Shown: one piece after another, positions 7,530 to 18,634 of the stretch
Layout of the letters: the number at the start of each line of letters is the position of its first letter
Numbering within the stretch: the stretch's first letter is position 1
Notes under the pieces: model-generated
Databases searched by the model: none
Seen by the model: the letters and a program-made list of their open reading frames with translations, nothing else
Told to the model about the DNA's origin: nothing
Translations under genes and position numbers: made by a program
From: Evansella halocellulosilytica
GTDB taxonomy: Bacteria; Bacillota; Bacilli; Bacillales; Salisediminibacteriaceae
Length of the DNA: 64,000 bases
Direction of reading: 5' to 3'
Assembly (NCBI RefSeq): GCF_002335745.1
Contig: NZ_NIST01000001.1
Span: forward strand, 518,761 to 582,760

Positions 7530-8530
7530 CCCATCCAGACTTACTAAAAAAGCAAAGACTTATTCTCATACTATTAACTGCTTCCATTCTTATTTCTGCC
7601 ATCATTAGTTTAGGAATCGGTTCTTCATCACTTTCATTAAGTAGAATCATTCCTGCTTTTCTCGGTTACGGAAGTTTCCAAGAGGAATTTGTATTGTTTT
7701 CAGTTCGACTACCAAGGGTCATTGTCATTTTACTAGCAGGTATGGCCCTAGCATTATCAGGAGCGATCTTGCAGGGAATTACGAAAAATGATTTAGCAGA
7801 TCCTGGGATCATTGGCATTAATGCTGGTGCAGGAGTTGGCGTTGCTATTTTCTATTTATTTTTCCCTACACAAGATGGATTCGTCTACCTTTTGCCGATC
7901 GTTGCTTTTGCCTCAGCGTTCATCACAGCATGTGCGATTTATCTCTTTTCTTACAGCAAGACGACTGGTGTTGAGCCTGTCCGCCTCATTCTTACTGGGG
8001 TAGGATTTTCAATGGCATTATCAGGAGTGATGATCCTTCTGTTTTCCTCAATCGAGCCTTTTCAAGTCGATTTTATTGCCCGCTGGCTGGCAGGAAATGT
8101 ATGGGGAACGGACTGGCCTTTTATTTTCGCGATATTGCCATGGTTAGTCATTCTCGTCCCGTTTACTTTATATAAAGCGAACCTGTTAAATATTCTCAGT
8201 ATCGGAAAAGAAGTCGCCATTGGGGTTGGAGTTTCACTTGAGCGTGAACGGATCGCTCTGCTTTTAGTGGCTGTTGCCCTTGCTGCTTCTGCCGTCTCTG
8301 TTACTGGCGGCATTGCGTTTATCGGTCTCATGGCCCCACACATTGCAAAAGCATTAGTCGGTCCGAGAAATCAACTGTTCATTCCGGTTGCAATGTTAAT
8401 GGGGGGCTGGCTGTTAATCGTTGCAGACATCGTAGGACGTAATATTGTCGAACCAGACGGCGTCCCAACCGGCATAATGGTTGCTCTAATTGGAGCCCCT
8501 TACTTTATGTATTTATTGTTAAAAAAATAA
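7526..8530 (+). CDS. Ferric-siderophore ABC importer, permease 2
   Basis: 334 residues, FecCD family, a distant paralogue of the preceding permease. Shared motifs are RLPRVIVILLAGMALALSGA, the NDLADPGIIG loop and GLMAPHIAKALVG near residue 268. Its start overlaps the stop of permease 1 (ATGA), the signature of translational coupling for 1:1 assembly. It is the last gene of the Fur-regulated importer; no strong terminator is seen directly after it. Confidence 0.92.
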   Translation: MTHPDLLKKQRLILILLTASILISAIISLGIGSSSLSLSRIIPAFLGYGSFQEEFVLFSVRLPRVIVILLAGMALALSGAILQGITKNDLADPGIIGINAGAGVGVAIFYLFFPTQDGFVYLLPIVAFASAFITACAIYLFSYSKTTGVEPVRLILTGVGFSMALSGVMILLFSSIEPFQVDFIARWLAGNVWGTDWPFIFAILPWLVILVPFTLYKANLLNILSIGKEVAIGVGVSLERERIALLLVAVALAASAVSVTGGIAFIGLMAPHIAKALVGPRNQLFIPVAMLMGGWLLIVADIVGRNIVEPDGVPTGIMVALIGAPYFMYLLLKK

Positions 8531-8712
8531 TTACTATTCGTATAATCTTCTACTTTTTGCACTCTCTATCCTTGCGCTTCGAGCGATCATTTATCCTAGA
8601 AATAATATGCGAGTATGATGTTATACGACATTTCGTTTATTGGAATCGTTAACCATTTATCTTAGTATGTATGTTAAGATCGGGATATATGTAATGTTCA
8701 GAGGTGGTGCGC

Positions 8713-9120
8713 TTGAAAAAGAAGATTGATCGTATTGTTTTTACTGTTGCCGGAATCTTTTTCATTCTGTTAATTGTCAAAGATTACTTTCCAGATATAC
8801 GTATAAGCAATACAGTGATTATTACAGCCCTATTACTTTGTGTATTTATTGGCTTATTCACTTATACTAAACCTGCTCAATCTAACCAAAAAACATACTT
8901 ATACCGGATCTTACTTTTATTATGCTTTCTCTTTTTGATCACGGTTTTGACACTTCTTGACGGGGAATCTCAAAGTAACATCGGATTAATGAATCCGATC
9001 ATTTGGTCTTTCTTGGCGATAGTATTTTATATTCATATTCTAAATATAGTAAACACACAAAGGACAGCTGAACCTCATACAGCTGTTCTTTTCTATATTT
9101 TAAAACAGGGTTTGCCCTAA
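8713..9120 (+). CDS. Four-helix membrane protein, unknown function
   Basis: About 135 residues with four hydrophobic segments (about 9-25, 35-52, 66-84 and 96-114) and a basic N-terminus (MKKKIDR). I chose TTG at 8713, 6 bases after GAGGTG; in-frame GTGs at 8704 and 8707 overlap that RBS. I do not recognise the family. Odd feature: a good intrinsic terminator lies at 9062-9092 inside the reading frame, so the last ten or so codons (through QGLP) lie beyond it. Either an indel destroyed an earlier stop or the mRNA ends without a stop codon. Confidence 0.6.
   Translation: MKKKIDRIVFTVAGIFFILLIVKDYFPDIRISNTVIITALLLCVFIGLFTYTKPAQSNQKTYLYRILLLLCFLFLITVLTLLDGESQSNIGLMNPIIWSFLAIVFYIHILNIVNTQRTAEPHTAVLFYILKQGLP
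9062..9092 (+). terminator. Intrinsic terminator inside the 3' end of the preceding ORF
   Basis: GGACAGCTG (9062-9070) pairs with CAGCTGTTC (9080-9088) with one G-U pair, followed by TTTTCTATATTTT. Confidence 0.65.
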
Positions 9121-9300
9121 AATTATTGTTGCTGCTTAAAACACTATCGCTACTTTGCACGGTCGAATTTGTAAAACAATAATTCATTCATTTTCTTGTT
9201 CATTGATTAATTCATTCCGATACGAGACAAACTAAAAATTGACGATTATTTCCTACCTTTAAATTAAAAAATTGCACATTTTTTAAGAAGGAGAAGCGCA

Positions 9301-10953
9301 ATGAAAAGTTCTGTAAAGCATGGTAACAGTAGCATTCATACCTTCATAACAGCGATAATATTAGCTGCCAATTGTATCTCAATCTTATTTGGAATCATAT
9401 ACATATGGATCAACCCTTCTTACGGGATGTGGAATGTACTTGGTGTTATTTTGCTACTGACATTATTAAGTAACGTCACCGTTACTTTATACAAAAGTAA
9501 GCATAGGTGGTTAGATTATTTCTACCTCAGCGTCACGATTATCGCCATGTTCGTGATCCCGATTATGAATAGACAGGCATCCAACGACTTGTTAAATGTG
9601 ACCTCTCGCAGCGGAGTTTCGATATTCTCACTATTTATTTTGCTTGTCCTCGGCGCAATCGTATCATACAAGAAGCTGTCATATATGAGAGAAGCAAAAG
9701 CGACTAACGATGAGGACGATTCCCCACCTCTTAACCATACGCAAACCGTATTAAAAAAAATGTTAACCGTTTTTCTACTCATCACTCTCGGCCTAGGTGT
9801 TTACTTTGCTTTTGCGTTATTAACTGGAAGTAGTGTCAACCTTTTAGAGGTGGTTTTGCCGCAATACGCACTTTTTTTTAGCGTCATTTTCTTGACGATT
9901 GCGATATTCATTATAAAAATCTCTTTACATAAGAAGACAGCATTTTATCATTACCTTATTGGAATTGTCGGAGGTATTCTTATGGTCACGTATTGTCTCC
10001 CTTTAATTACTACACTGTTTGCGGTCGATGACGTTGAGTCGAACTACACTGACGCTTTTGGTGGAAACTCAAATCAAAATGATGTATTGAGCATCCCATT
10101 TTCCCTTCCTAATTATTTTTTTGGAACAGGAACAAACAACTATCGTTTGAAGCAAGATACGCTTTTTTACGAAGGGGAATACGGTGTTGACAAGGGAATT
10201 AAGCTTTATTTCGATGCATACACACCACCAGATAATAAGGAAAATTTGCCTGGAAACAACTCTGTCCTTATTCGCATTCATGGCGGTGGCTGGACAGCTG
10301 GTGATAAAGGATCATCTAATAATGCCCAAGTGAATAAGCATTTTGCAAGTCTTGGATATGTTGTCTTTGATGTACAGCATGGACTCAGTCACGAAGAAAA
10401 ATTTTTTAAATATCTCAATGTTCCGGACCATTTAGTTGCAGGCTTTACGATCGATGATATGGTTCGTCATATTGGGATCTTTACAGACTATTTAGTAGAA
10501 AATCATGAAGATTACGGGGCAAACTTGGACTCGGTCTTCGTATCTGGCGCCTCTGCAGGCGGGCAATTAGCAAATTCAGTCGGTCTAGGTCTAGTAAGCG
10601 GTGAGTATCCTTACTTAAACCCAAATCTTACGATTAAAGGGATCATCTCTATTTATCCAGCGAATGGGTTAGCACCAGTCATTGGGATTTCCGGACCTGA
10701 AGAACTAACAGATCCAGCCCTTTTAGTCACAGAAGAAAGTCCGCCAGCTTTAATATACCAAGGGACACATGACCGTATCGTGGATAAAGCGAATGCAATA
10801 ATGTTTGACAAGGCTTACGATGAAAAAGGCGACTCACAAGCGGCATTAGTGCTGCTCCCTTTTGCCGGGCATGCCAGCAATTCATACTACCCGGGCTACT
10901 ATAACCAAGTATTCATTTACTATATGGAACGTTTTATGCAGCAATTTCAATAA
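9301..10953 (+). CDS. Membrane-anchored alpha/beta hydrolase (esterase/lipase-like)
   Basis: 550 residues in two parts. The first ~235 residues hold about seven transmembrane helices. The C-terminal half is an alpha/beta hydrolase of the HSL/carboxylesterase type: the oxyanion motif HGGGW at 327-331, the nucleophile in GASAGG (Ser418), and probable Asp491 (GTHDRIV) and His524 (FAGHASN). The hydrolase is predicted to follow the last helix, probably on the outer face; substrate unknown. RBS AAGGAG lies 7 bases upstream and a strong terminator follows the stop. It has no obvious partner genes. Confidence 0.82.
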   Translation: MKSSVKHGNSSIHTFITAIILAANCISILFGIIYIWINPSYGMWNVLGVILLLTLLSNVTVTLYKSKHRWLDYFYLSVTIIAMFVIPIMNRQASNDLLNVTSRSGVSIFSLFILLVLGAIVSYKKLSYMREAKATNDEDDSPPLNHTQTVLKKMLTVFLLITLGLGVYFAFALLTGSSVNLLEVVLPQYALFFSVIFLTIAIFIIKISLHKKTAFYHYLIGIVGGILMVTYCLPLITTLFAVDDVESNYTDAFGGNSNQNDVLSIPFSLPNYFFGTGTNNYRLKQDTLFYEGEYGVDKGIKLYFDAYTPPDNKENLPGNNSVLIRIHGGGWTAGDKGSSNNAQVNKHFASLGYVVFDVQHGLSHEEKFFKYLNVPDHLVAGFTIDDMVRHIGIFTDYLVENHEDYGANLDSVFVSGASAGGQLANSVGLGLVSGEYPYLNPNLTIKGIISIYPANGLAPVIGISGPEELTDPALLVTEESPPALIYQGTHDRIVDKANAIMFDKAYDEKGDSQAALVLLPFAGHASNSYYPGYYNQVFIYYMERFMQQFQ

Positions 10954-10961
10954 AAAAAGTG

Positions 10962-11009
10962 CAAAGGCTCCTACCTTGTATACATAGACACAAGGTGGGA
11001 GCTTTGTTT
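10962..11009. terminator. Bidirectional terminator between the esterase and thiC transcripts
   Basis: GCTCCTACCTTGT (10967-10979) pairs with ACAAGGTGGGAGC (10990-11002), with A-run and T-run flanks. It serves the plus-strand esterase and the minus-strand thiC unit. Confidence 0.85.
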
Positions 11010-11034
11010 ACAATGATGAATCAGATTTAGTTGT

Positions 11035-11208
11035 TTAGTAATAAAAAACTTCGATCTTATTACACTTCACACATTTTCTATAATACGTGTTCCCTTTAAA
11101 AGAGTGGTCACATTGTTGCTGAAGTTCTTTTAAACGATTCTCCAAAAAATCAAGACGAATCTTCGACTGTTTTATTTCTTCTTCGATTTTTTGCATCTTC
11201 GATAACAT
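11035..11208 (-). CDS. 57-residue coiled-coil/zinc-ribbon-like small protein
   Basis: Starts MLSKMQKIEEEIKQSK, with AGGAGG 6 bases upstream. Residues 3-32 form a charged amphipathic helix likely to be a coiled coil. The C-terminal part carries a Cys33-x-His35 pair and Cys46-x2-Cys49, which could bind one zinc ion. It lies 18 bases after the thiC stop with no terminator between, so it is probably cotranscribed with thiC and covered by the same TPP switch. I do not recognise the family; a thiamine-related role is suggested only by location. Confidence 0.7.
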   Translation of the reverse strand: MLSKMQKIEEEIKQSKIRLDFLENRLKELQQQCDHSFKGNTYYRKCVKCNKIEVFYY

Positions 11209-11226
11209 TTCAAACCTCCTAAAATG

Positions 11227-13146
<1,920 letters not shown>

Positions 13147-13171
13147 TATGTAGAAGTTTATACATCTTTGA

Positions 13172-13280
13172 TGAGTTTCTAACTTCCCTACGCTGGCATG
13201 ATCCAGATCAGGTCCAAAGGGTCAAGAAACTTCAAAGCGTTTCTTTCTCAGCCCAACTCATTGGACTCCCCTAGTTATAA
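13172..13280 (-). promoter_or_regulatory. TPP riboswitch (THI element)
   Basis: The minus strand shows the conserved TPP aptamer elements in order: AGGGGAGTCC, GGGCTGAGA (13246-13254 region), GACCCTTTGGACCTGATCTGG and ATCATGCCAGCGTAGGGAA. The closing P1 helix pairs AACT with AGTT. It controls thiC and probably the 57-residue ORF behind it. Confidence 0.95.
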
Positions 13281-13425
13281 ATATTTAATTTGATTCCAGT
13301 ATAAAGAAATGTGCAGAAAATTCCAATCGTTACATGGAAAAATGATTCTTTTCTACTGATTCATGATCAATCAATATTGACATAGTTAATTATAACTACC
13401 TTTCGTTTTTCAAACTGACCTTATA

Positions 13426-14868
13426 TTACTTCGTGTCTTCCGTTTCTTCATCAAGAGACGGCTCAACTTCCCCTTCATCCCAGTCACCACCAGGGTCAGG
13501 TGAGACTAAATCTCCGGAAGAATTGTTACTAACCTTAATCTCAACCGTATAAGACATCGGAACAAATTCATTAAAATTGCTCATTTCGACAACGGTTCCC
13601 TTTACTTCAGGTGCGTCTACATATTTTACCGTGTACTGTATATTTGCCCCTTTTGACTGATACTCTTCGTAAAACAATCGAGGTAGCTCACCCTCTAACT
13701 GACCACGGTAATCGTTTAAAAATGGACGCCCATTTGAATAGACAACAGTCAGCTCTTTATCATCTCTTTCTGTTAACTTTGTTCCTTCTTCAACCGATTG
13801 AGAGATTAGTCCCCCATATGAAACATCAGCATGATATCTTTGCTGAACCATTACTGACAAACCAGGGTAACTCGTTGCTTCTTCAATTGTCAGTTCACCA
13901 AAATTTGGTACGACAACAGCTTCTCCTAAAGAAACGGTCACTTCCATTGTGTCACGCTTCGCCACTTTCTCTTCGGGCGAGACACTCTGGCTTATAATCA
14001 TATCCGCCTCGATATTATTTGAGTCTTCCTCTTCATAAGAAATCTCGATTTCATTAGATTCTGCCCATTGTTCGACTTCGGACTTTGGCTGCCCTGTAAA
14101 ATCGGGTACCTCTATATCTTTTTCAAACACTTCTTCGCCTCTAGAATAATAGACAATTGCATTGTCCCTACGGCGGTATTCTGATTCATCAATACTCGAA
14201 TCACGAATTTCAAACCGAATAAACTCTCCCTCATCGATATCGTCACTATACTCTGGCACGAGCTGGAGATTCTCAGCCTTATAGTCAGCAATCCAAGTCG
14301 CAGCCTCATGCTGACTCATTTCCTCAAAATCCGGTAATGAGATCACTTCATCTGGGTCCGGACCTGTACTGCTTACGAACGTAATCGTTCCACCTTTACG
14401 AACATTTTCCCCTGCTGGTACGCTTTGAGACATAATTTGGTTTGAATCATACTCCATCGTGTGCTCATGGGTTAATTCCATTTCTATATTATGCTCACTA
14501 GCCCACGCACGAGCATCAGAGACAGCTTCACCGACAAAGTCTTCCATTTTCACGTGAACAACTTGATAATAAATAATGAAAATGAGGATGACTGCTACTA
14601 GAGCTCCTGCAATACTTCCGATCATCACCTTCCGCTTTTTCTTATGATAGGAAGGATCATACTCGAGCTCTTCAACCGCATCATTGCGGCGGCTGCTCGG
14701 TTTACTTTCATGTTTCGGCGTAAGGATGTCTGTTTCGTCGTGTTCTAATTCTTCCTCTGCTTCTTGCTTCTCATTCGATTGATCGGGTTCACTCGAATCT
14801 TTTTGTTCTTGCTCATCCAACAGTTTATCGTACTTATCTTTATTAAACTTTGATAAAAAGTCACTCAT
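13426..14868 (-). CDS. Membrane protein with PASTA repeats, no kinase domain
   Basis: 480 residues from ATG 14868, which overlaps the 3' end of the ATPase gene. Layout: an acidic cytoplasmic region (1-80), one transmembrane helix (about 82-102, GSIAGALVAVILIFIIYY), then four or five PASTA-like modules of ~65 residues (for example VPDFTGQPKSEVEQWAES and VVPNFGELTIEEA, each with an SQSV..G repeat) and an acidic tail. PASTA modules bind muropeptides or beta-lactams in Ser/Thr kinases and PBPs, but here no kinase or transpeptidase is attached. It is the third gene of an operon with an ABC ATPase and an FtsX-like permease, so it may be a cell-wall sensor or a partner of that transporter (inference). 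An upstream in-frame GTG at 14883 is an alternative start. Confidence 0.85.
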   Translation of the reverse strand: MSDFLSKFNKDKYDKLLDEQEQKDSSEPDQSNEKQEAEEELEHDETDILTPKHESKPSSRRNDAVEELEYDPSYHKKKRKVMIGSIAGALVAVILIFIIYYQVVHVKMEDFVGEAVSDARAWASEHNIEMELTHEHTMEYDSNQIMSQSVPAGENVRKGGTITFVSSTGPDPDEVISLPDFEEMSQHEAATWIADYKAENLQLVPEYSDDIDEGEFIRFEIRDSSIDESEYRRRDNAIVYYSRGEEVFEKDIEVPDFTGQPKSEVEQWAESNEIEISYEEEDSNNIEADMIISQSVSPEEKVAKRDTMEVTVSLGEAVVVPNFGELTIEEATSYPGLSVMVQQRYHADVSYGGLISQSVEEGTKLTERDDKELTVVYSNGRPFLNDYRGQLEGELPRLFYEEYQSKGANIQYTVKYVDAPEVKGTVVEMSNFNEFVPMSYTVEIKVSNNSSGDLVSPDPGGDWDEGEVEPSLDEETEDTK

Positions 14869-15535
14869 GTAAAGATAGTACACCTTTCTTCAGCATATAT
14901 GTCTGATCCGATTGTTGAGCAATTTCATTCGAGTGAGTGACGACAATGACACATTTATCATGTTCATATGCAAGCTTTTTAAATGTATCAATAATTTCTT
15001 GTTCCATTTCTTCATCCAAATTTCCGGTCGGTTCATCGGCAAGAATTAATTCTACATTTGTCGCTAATGCACGGGCAATTGCCACCCGCTGCTGCTCCCC
15101 ACCAGAAAGCTTATTCACAAAACGATCAGCCTTACTTTTCACAATTCCAATATAGTCTAATAAATTATAAGCAACGGTTTTCTGATCATCAGGTAACTCA
15201 TTTTCTGTAATCGACATCGGAACGAGTACATTTTCGACCGCCGTTAATGTCGGGATTAAATTATAGCTTTGAAAAATAATTCCGACGTTATTTCGGCGAT
15301 ATTGTTCATAACCGATTTGTTTAATATCTTTTCCGTCAAATAAAACACTGCCATTATGTGGTGAATCTAACGCACTTAGTAATGACATGAACGTTGTTTT
15401 TCCAGAACCTGATTGCCCCAAAATCGTATAAAACTTTCCTTTATCAAAGGAAGCGTTCGTTTCCTTTAAAATATATCGGCGATTCTCTCCATCTTGATAG
15501 TAATAATCTAAGTCTCTAGCTTCTAGTATCATCAT
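14861..15535 (-). CDS. ABC transporter ATPase, MacB/LolD type
   Basis: 224 residues with a complete set of ABC motifs: Walker A GQSGSGKT (about 38-45), Q-loop [11 protein letters not shown], signature LSGGEQQR, Walker [12 protein letters not shown] and switch His in VVTHS. The short length and the DEPTGNLD signature are typical of MacB/FtsE-type ATPases that drive mechanotransmission through a FtsX-like permease rather than classical transport. The partner permease is 12 bases upstream in the same operon, and the PASTA protein overlaps downstream. Confidence 0.92.
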   Translation of the reverse strand: MMILEARDLDYYYQDGENRRYILKETNASFDKGKFYTILGQSGSGKTTFMSLLSALDSPHNGSVLFDGKDIKQIGYEQYRRNNVGIIFQSYNLIPTLTAVENVLVPMSITENELPDDQKTVAYNLLDYIGIVKSKADRFVNKLSGGEQQRVAIARALATNVELILADEPTGNLDEEMEQEIIDTFKKLAYEHDKCVIVVTHSNEIAQQSDQTYMLKKGVLSLHE

Positions 15536-15547
15536 TTTCCCCCTCTA

Positions 15548-17011
15548 TTACATCAATATCTTCTTCGGATTTAAACGAACAATATAAACGAGTGGTATCA
15601 CGGTCGATAAAAGAATTGTGAAAAGACCGACAGCAAAGAACATCACAATATAACTAGGATCAAGTTGAACTTGATAGGATTCTAATACATCTTCTGTCGT
15701 CAAATCTGACTGAAGTTCGCCGTAATAAGCCATATCATCAAAGCCTTGGTTTTGGTTATCTGATTGCATCATCATATCTGAAACACCGTCAGCTAATAAG
15801 TTCCCGCTAAATAATGACAATGTAATACCAATGAATGCAACGATCATCACTTCGATTAATACTTGTCCTACAACTTTGCCGCGACGCTCTCCTAAAGATA
15901 AGTAAATCCCTAGTTCATGTTTACGATCTCGTAAAAATAATAAGACGACTAAACCAATAATTAATACGGATGCCACAATAGAAACAATTAGGACATAGTT
16001 TGAGAGTGTCGACATCGATTGAATCGGTCCAGCAATGTTTTCAAAATGATCACTTACATTTCTGACGACATAAAGTTCTGGTAACAATGGTTGTACTTCT
16101 TCTGCAAATGCACTTGCATCGTCTGATGAGTTCAAAATGTATATCGGTGTATAGTGATCTTGATGTTCCTCTCCTTCCATTGCCGCTGCATATTCTTCGT
16201 CCATTTCCATATATTGCTCCGTATTATACCTTAGCTCACTTAACACGGTATCGTTAGAAACATAAACTGTATTTTGTAATTCAATATCCATGAAATCCCA
16301 CATGCCTTGTTCTGATGACTCTTCATCAGATTCACCAACTGACAGCGGCTCAAATATGCCAATAATTTCTAATGGGACATCACGGGAATTGTATACTTCT
16401 TCTTGACCTTCCGAGTAATCAAAAACAACATTCGTTAACATAAAGTTATCTCCAACGTGGAGATTGTTTAAATCAGCTAGCTTTTTAGAAATAATCGCTA
16501 CTGATGAACCATTCTCTAACTCCTCTTCAGTGAAGACCCGACCATCTACTAATTGGCTTTCGCCTTCTTCAAAATCAATGATAGGCGCATAGTTTGTCCC
16601 TTTCAATCTGAAGTTCATGTTGAATTCGTCTTGGTAATAGCCATGATCTTCCATTCCTTCGCCTTGGTAGCTATCTAAACTTTCAGAACCTAGATATGTC
16701 GAAGTACTAAAGTCATAATACTTAACATAATCCAATTCCCCAACTTGCTTGATCAAATCAAGGTCTAATGGAGAAAATTCAAATTCCATCATTTCTGAGT
16801 CGCTCATGTTTGAAATCGCATCATAATCTAGTTCTAATGTCGCTGCGGTTCCCATTCTTTCTTTAATCGTCGTTTCGACATTATCTGTCGCTTGCTGAAT
16901 TGAAATAGCACCTGCTATTAAATTCCCTAAAATTAAAATAATAGCTAATAAAATAATTGACTTTCCCTTTTTCCTCGTAATATTTAATAAGCCTCGTTTA
17001 AAAAAATTCAT
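15548..17011 (-). CDS. FtsX/MacB-like ABC permease
   Basis: 487 residues from ATG 17011 (MNFFKRGLLNITRKKGKS), which is preceded by GAGGAGG. The N-terminal helix is at about 19-37, followed by a large acidic extracellular domain (about 40-330) and three C-terminal helices (about 335-480), the FtsX/MacB layout. The region KHELGIYLSLGERRGKVVGQ before the third helix is the usual family motif. It works with the downstream ATPase, perhaps regulating a cell-wall enzyme or exporting a peptide; the link to the PASTA protein favours an envelope role. Confidence 0.9.
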   Translation of the reverse strand: MNFFKRGLLNITRKKGKSIILLAIILILGNLIAGAISIQQATDNVETTIKERMGTAATLELDYDAISNMSDSEMMEFEFSPLDLDLIKQVGELDYVKYYDFSTSTYLGSESLDSYQGEGMEDHGYYQDEFNMNFRLKGTNYAPIIDFEEGESQLVDGRVFTEEELENGSSVAIISKKLADLNNLHVGDNFMLTNVVFDYSEGQEEVYNSRDVPLEIIGIFEPLSVGESDEESSEQGMWDFMDIELQNTVYVSNDTVLSELRYNTEQYMEMDEEYAAAMEGEEHQDHYTPIYILNSSDDASAFAEEVQPLLPELYVVRNVSDHFENIAGPIQSMSTLSNYVLIVSIVASVLIIGLVVLLFLRDRKHELGIYLSLGERRGKVVGQVLIEVMIVAFIGITLSLFSGNLLADGVSDMMMQSDNQNQGFDDMAYYGELQSDLTTEDVLESYQVQLDPSYIVMFFAVGLFTILLSTVIPLVYIVRLNPKKILM

Positions 17012-17309
17012 TGCCGTCCTCCTCAAATATAAAAAATGAACGAACACCTTGTTTCTCCACATGTTCATTTCTATTTTTCTTAAACATGTATCGAAACGTT
17101 TTTACACCACCCTCCAAAATTTAACATGACCTTTTATATTTTTCTATAATTATACAATTTTAGTATATTACTAGATTCACAAGGTCACAACACATTTTTC
17201 AATATTTGTTATTTTTTAGCTTTTATTTAGTTGGTAAATATTCAGCTCCCATGGTAGGGTAGATGGATGGACGGGCAAAAGAGAGCATGTGGTGCACAAC
17301 GAGGTGAGG

Positions 17310-17440
17310 TTGTATCTTTTCGTTCGCGGTCATTGGATCCGTTATTTCTCAAAAACATGTCGATTTCGTATGCTTTGAGGACATCAGATTCGTTATTTCC
17401 TATAAAACACGTATCCTCTGTCCGCCTAGACGACCGAGCT
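17310..17440 (-). repeat. Family A repeats, inverted orientation
   Basis: Two or three degenerate units, including TTGGATCCGTTATTTC and GAGGACATCAGATTCGTTAT, the reverse complement of the core seen at 2.9-3.2 kb. The rest of the region between the permease start and the hairpin at 17476 contains no supported gene. Confidence 0.65.
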
Positions 17441-17475
17441 CAACCTAGTCAAGTCAAATCCGAACTAAAGAAAAA

Positions 17476-17509
17476 GGGGACTTAAGGCCGTTTTCCCTTT
17501 TAAGTCCCC
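17476..17509 (-). terminator. Terminator after the third sspH gene
   Basis: GGGGACTTAA and TTAAGTCCCC form a 10-bp stem; on the minus strand it is followed by TTTTTCTTT. Confidence 0.8.
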
Positions 17510-17595
17510 CTATTTCCCGTATTACAATTTACTCCGAGTCAGCTTATCAATCGATACAACGCTCCTGTTTGTTCGTCTAGCTTTAACAGGATGGG

Positions 17596-17775
17596 TCATT
17601 GCTCGATTAAGCTGTCGACTGAAACACTTTGCTTTTCATTCGGATTATCAAGAGGATGGATCGTCGCAACTCCGTTGTTTTGATCAACATGCTCTATGTA
17701 GATTTGCTGTCCGTTATACATGACATTAGCCATTGTTTGTGAATTAGAGATTTGCTGTGCTCTTTGTGCGTCCAA
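17596..17775 (-). CDS. sspH: Small acid-soluble spore protein, H type (third copy)
   Basis: 59 residues with the family motifs AQRAQQISNS, NVMYNGQQIYIEHV and a C-terminal KQSVSVDSL strand. I chose TTG at 17775 because AAGGAGG lies 8-9 bases before it; the in-frame GTG at 17784 is part of that RBS. It stands alone on the minus strand with its own terminator, separate from the tandem pair near 0.9 kb. Inferred to be a sigma-G dependent spore-core protein. Confidence 0.87.
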   Translation of the reverse strand: MDAQRAQQISNSQTMANVMYNGQQIYIEHVDQNNGVATIHPLDNPNEKQSVSVDSLIEQ

Positions 17776-17808
17776 ATCAAGCACCTCCTTATGATTTATG
17801 GGTGGTCT

Positions 17809-17931
17809 GTTCCAAAAGGTGCTACAGCTACAACAGAACGGCGAGTACTACATAATGAATAAACTTTGTGTTTGCTCGCCATGATAGTCCAACTGAAGTC
17901 TCCCTTTGAAGGAGCCAAGACCTTTTGAACA
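17809..17931. repeat. MITE-like element, second copy (degenerate ends)
   Basis: GTTCCAAAAGGT at one end faces ACCTTTTGAAC at the other, enclosing about 100 bp without coding capacity. It contains CTCGCCATGAT, as does the element at 3264-3405. The distance is similar (123 versus 142 bp) and the ends are related. Confidence 0.45.
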
Positions 17932-17986
17932 ATTCCCCTTTTACTATTTGTAATGATCATAAAAATATACATATATTTGGAGTTTA

Positions 17987-18142
17987 ATGATAACGTCGAC
18001 CCGCTTCGCACCATCAGAATCAGACATTAAACCGATTGAAGAAGCAATAAAATTGCCGCGTACGATAGAAACCATTCATATCGCAGTGATTAACGGATCA
18101 GGAGACATGAACAATGGTGGAATTGAACGAGAATGTCATTAA
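17987..18142 (+). CDS. Possible 51-residue ORF or gene remnant
   Basis: Reading frame MITSTRFAPSESDIKPI... ending IERECH. A GGAG lies only 4 bases before the ATG. The composition looks protein-like (LPRTIETIHIAVINGSGD) rather than repeat-derived, but I do not recognise it and it is short. It may be the remnant of a larger gene damaged near the MITE-like element. Low confidence. Confidence 0.3.
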   Translation: MITSTRFAPSESDIKPIEEAIKLPRTIETIHIAVINGSGDMNNGGIERECH

Positions 18143-18148
18143 ACCCTT

Positions 18149-18415
18149 TCACTTGATCTTTTTAATAGAGAAAAAGTAACATATACCTCCGATCATCCAG
18201 TATGGCTCCCAAAACAATAATCTCCATAAAGTAGCGTGTCTGTCTAAATCAAAATCTAAAATACCTACTGGACTTAAAGACTGTTCATAGATAGCGCCTC
18301 CTAATGATCTAACACCAATCATGCCACCCATTGCCCAGTAAAAACTCATACCAGCAAATAAAAGAGTCCATATCACTCCTAAAAATATAAAAAATTTATT
18401 AATTTTCGTTTCCAT
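18149..18415 (-). CDS. Small membrane protein, DUF3995-like
   Basis: 88 residues with a good RBS (GGAGGAA). The N-terminal helix (about 7-28) leads into FYWAMGGMIGVRSLGG, which resembles the FYWALGG motif of DUF3995 membrane proteins. A second hydrophobic stretch (FWEPYWMIGGICYFF) is near the C-terminus. Family members are usually 130 or more residues with four helices, so this one may be shortened. Function unknown. Confidence 0.6.
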   Translation of the reverse strand: METKINKFFIFLGVIWTLLFAGMSFYWAMGGMIGVRSLGGAIYEQSLSPVGILDFDLDRHATLWRLLFWEPYWMIGGICYFFSIKKIK

Positions 18416-18634
18416 GTAGAAAGTTCCTCCAGTTTCATCACTGTAATTTAATTGTCCTTAATAGCAGTCGCAGACTAACCCCTTTCGTGCTCATGATGAA
18501 ATTAAAATAGCAACAAACAGAAAAACGACGAGCATGAATATGCTAAATCTGTGCGCATTTAAAAAGACTCTCTTCGAAATCAATCGTTAACCTCTGACGT
18601 GTGAAGAAGAAACTTTGTCTGATATAACATTATA

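Noticed and set aside
17267-17485. 72-codon plus ORF
   Set aside because: It runs through family A repeats and into a terminator hairpin; no RBS.
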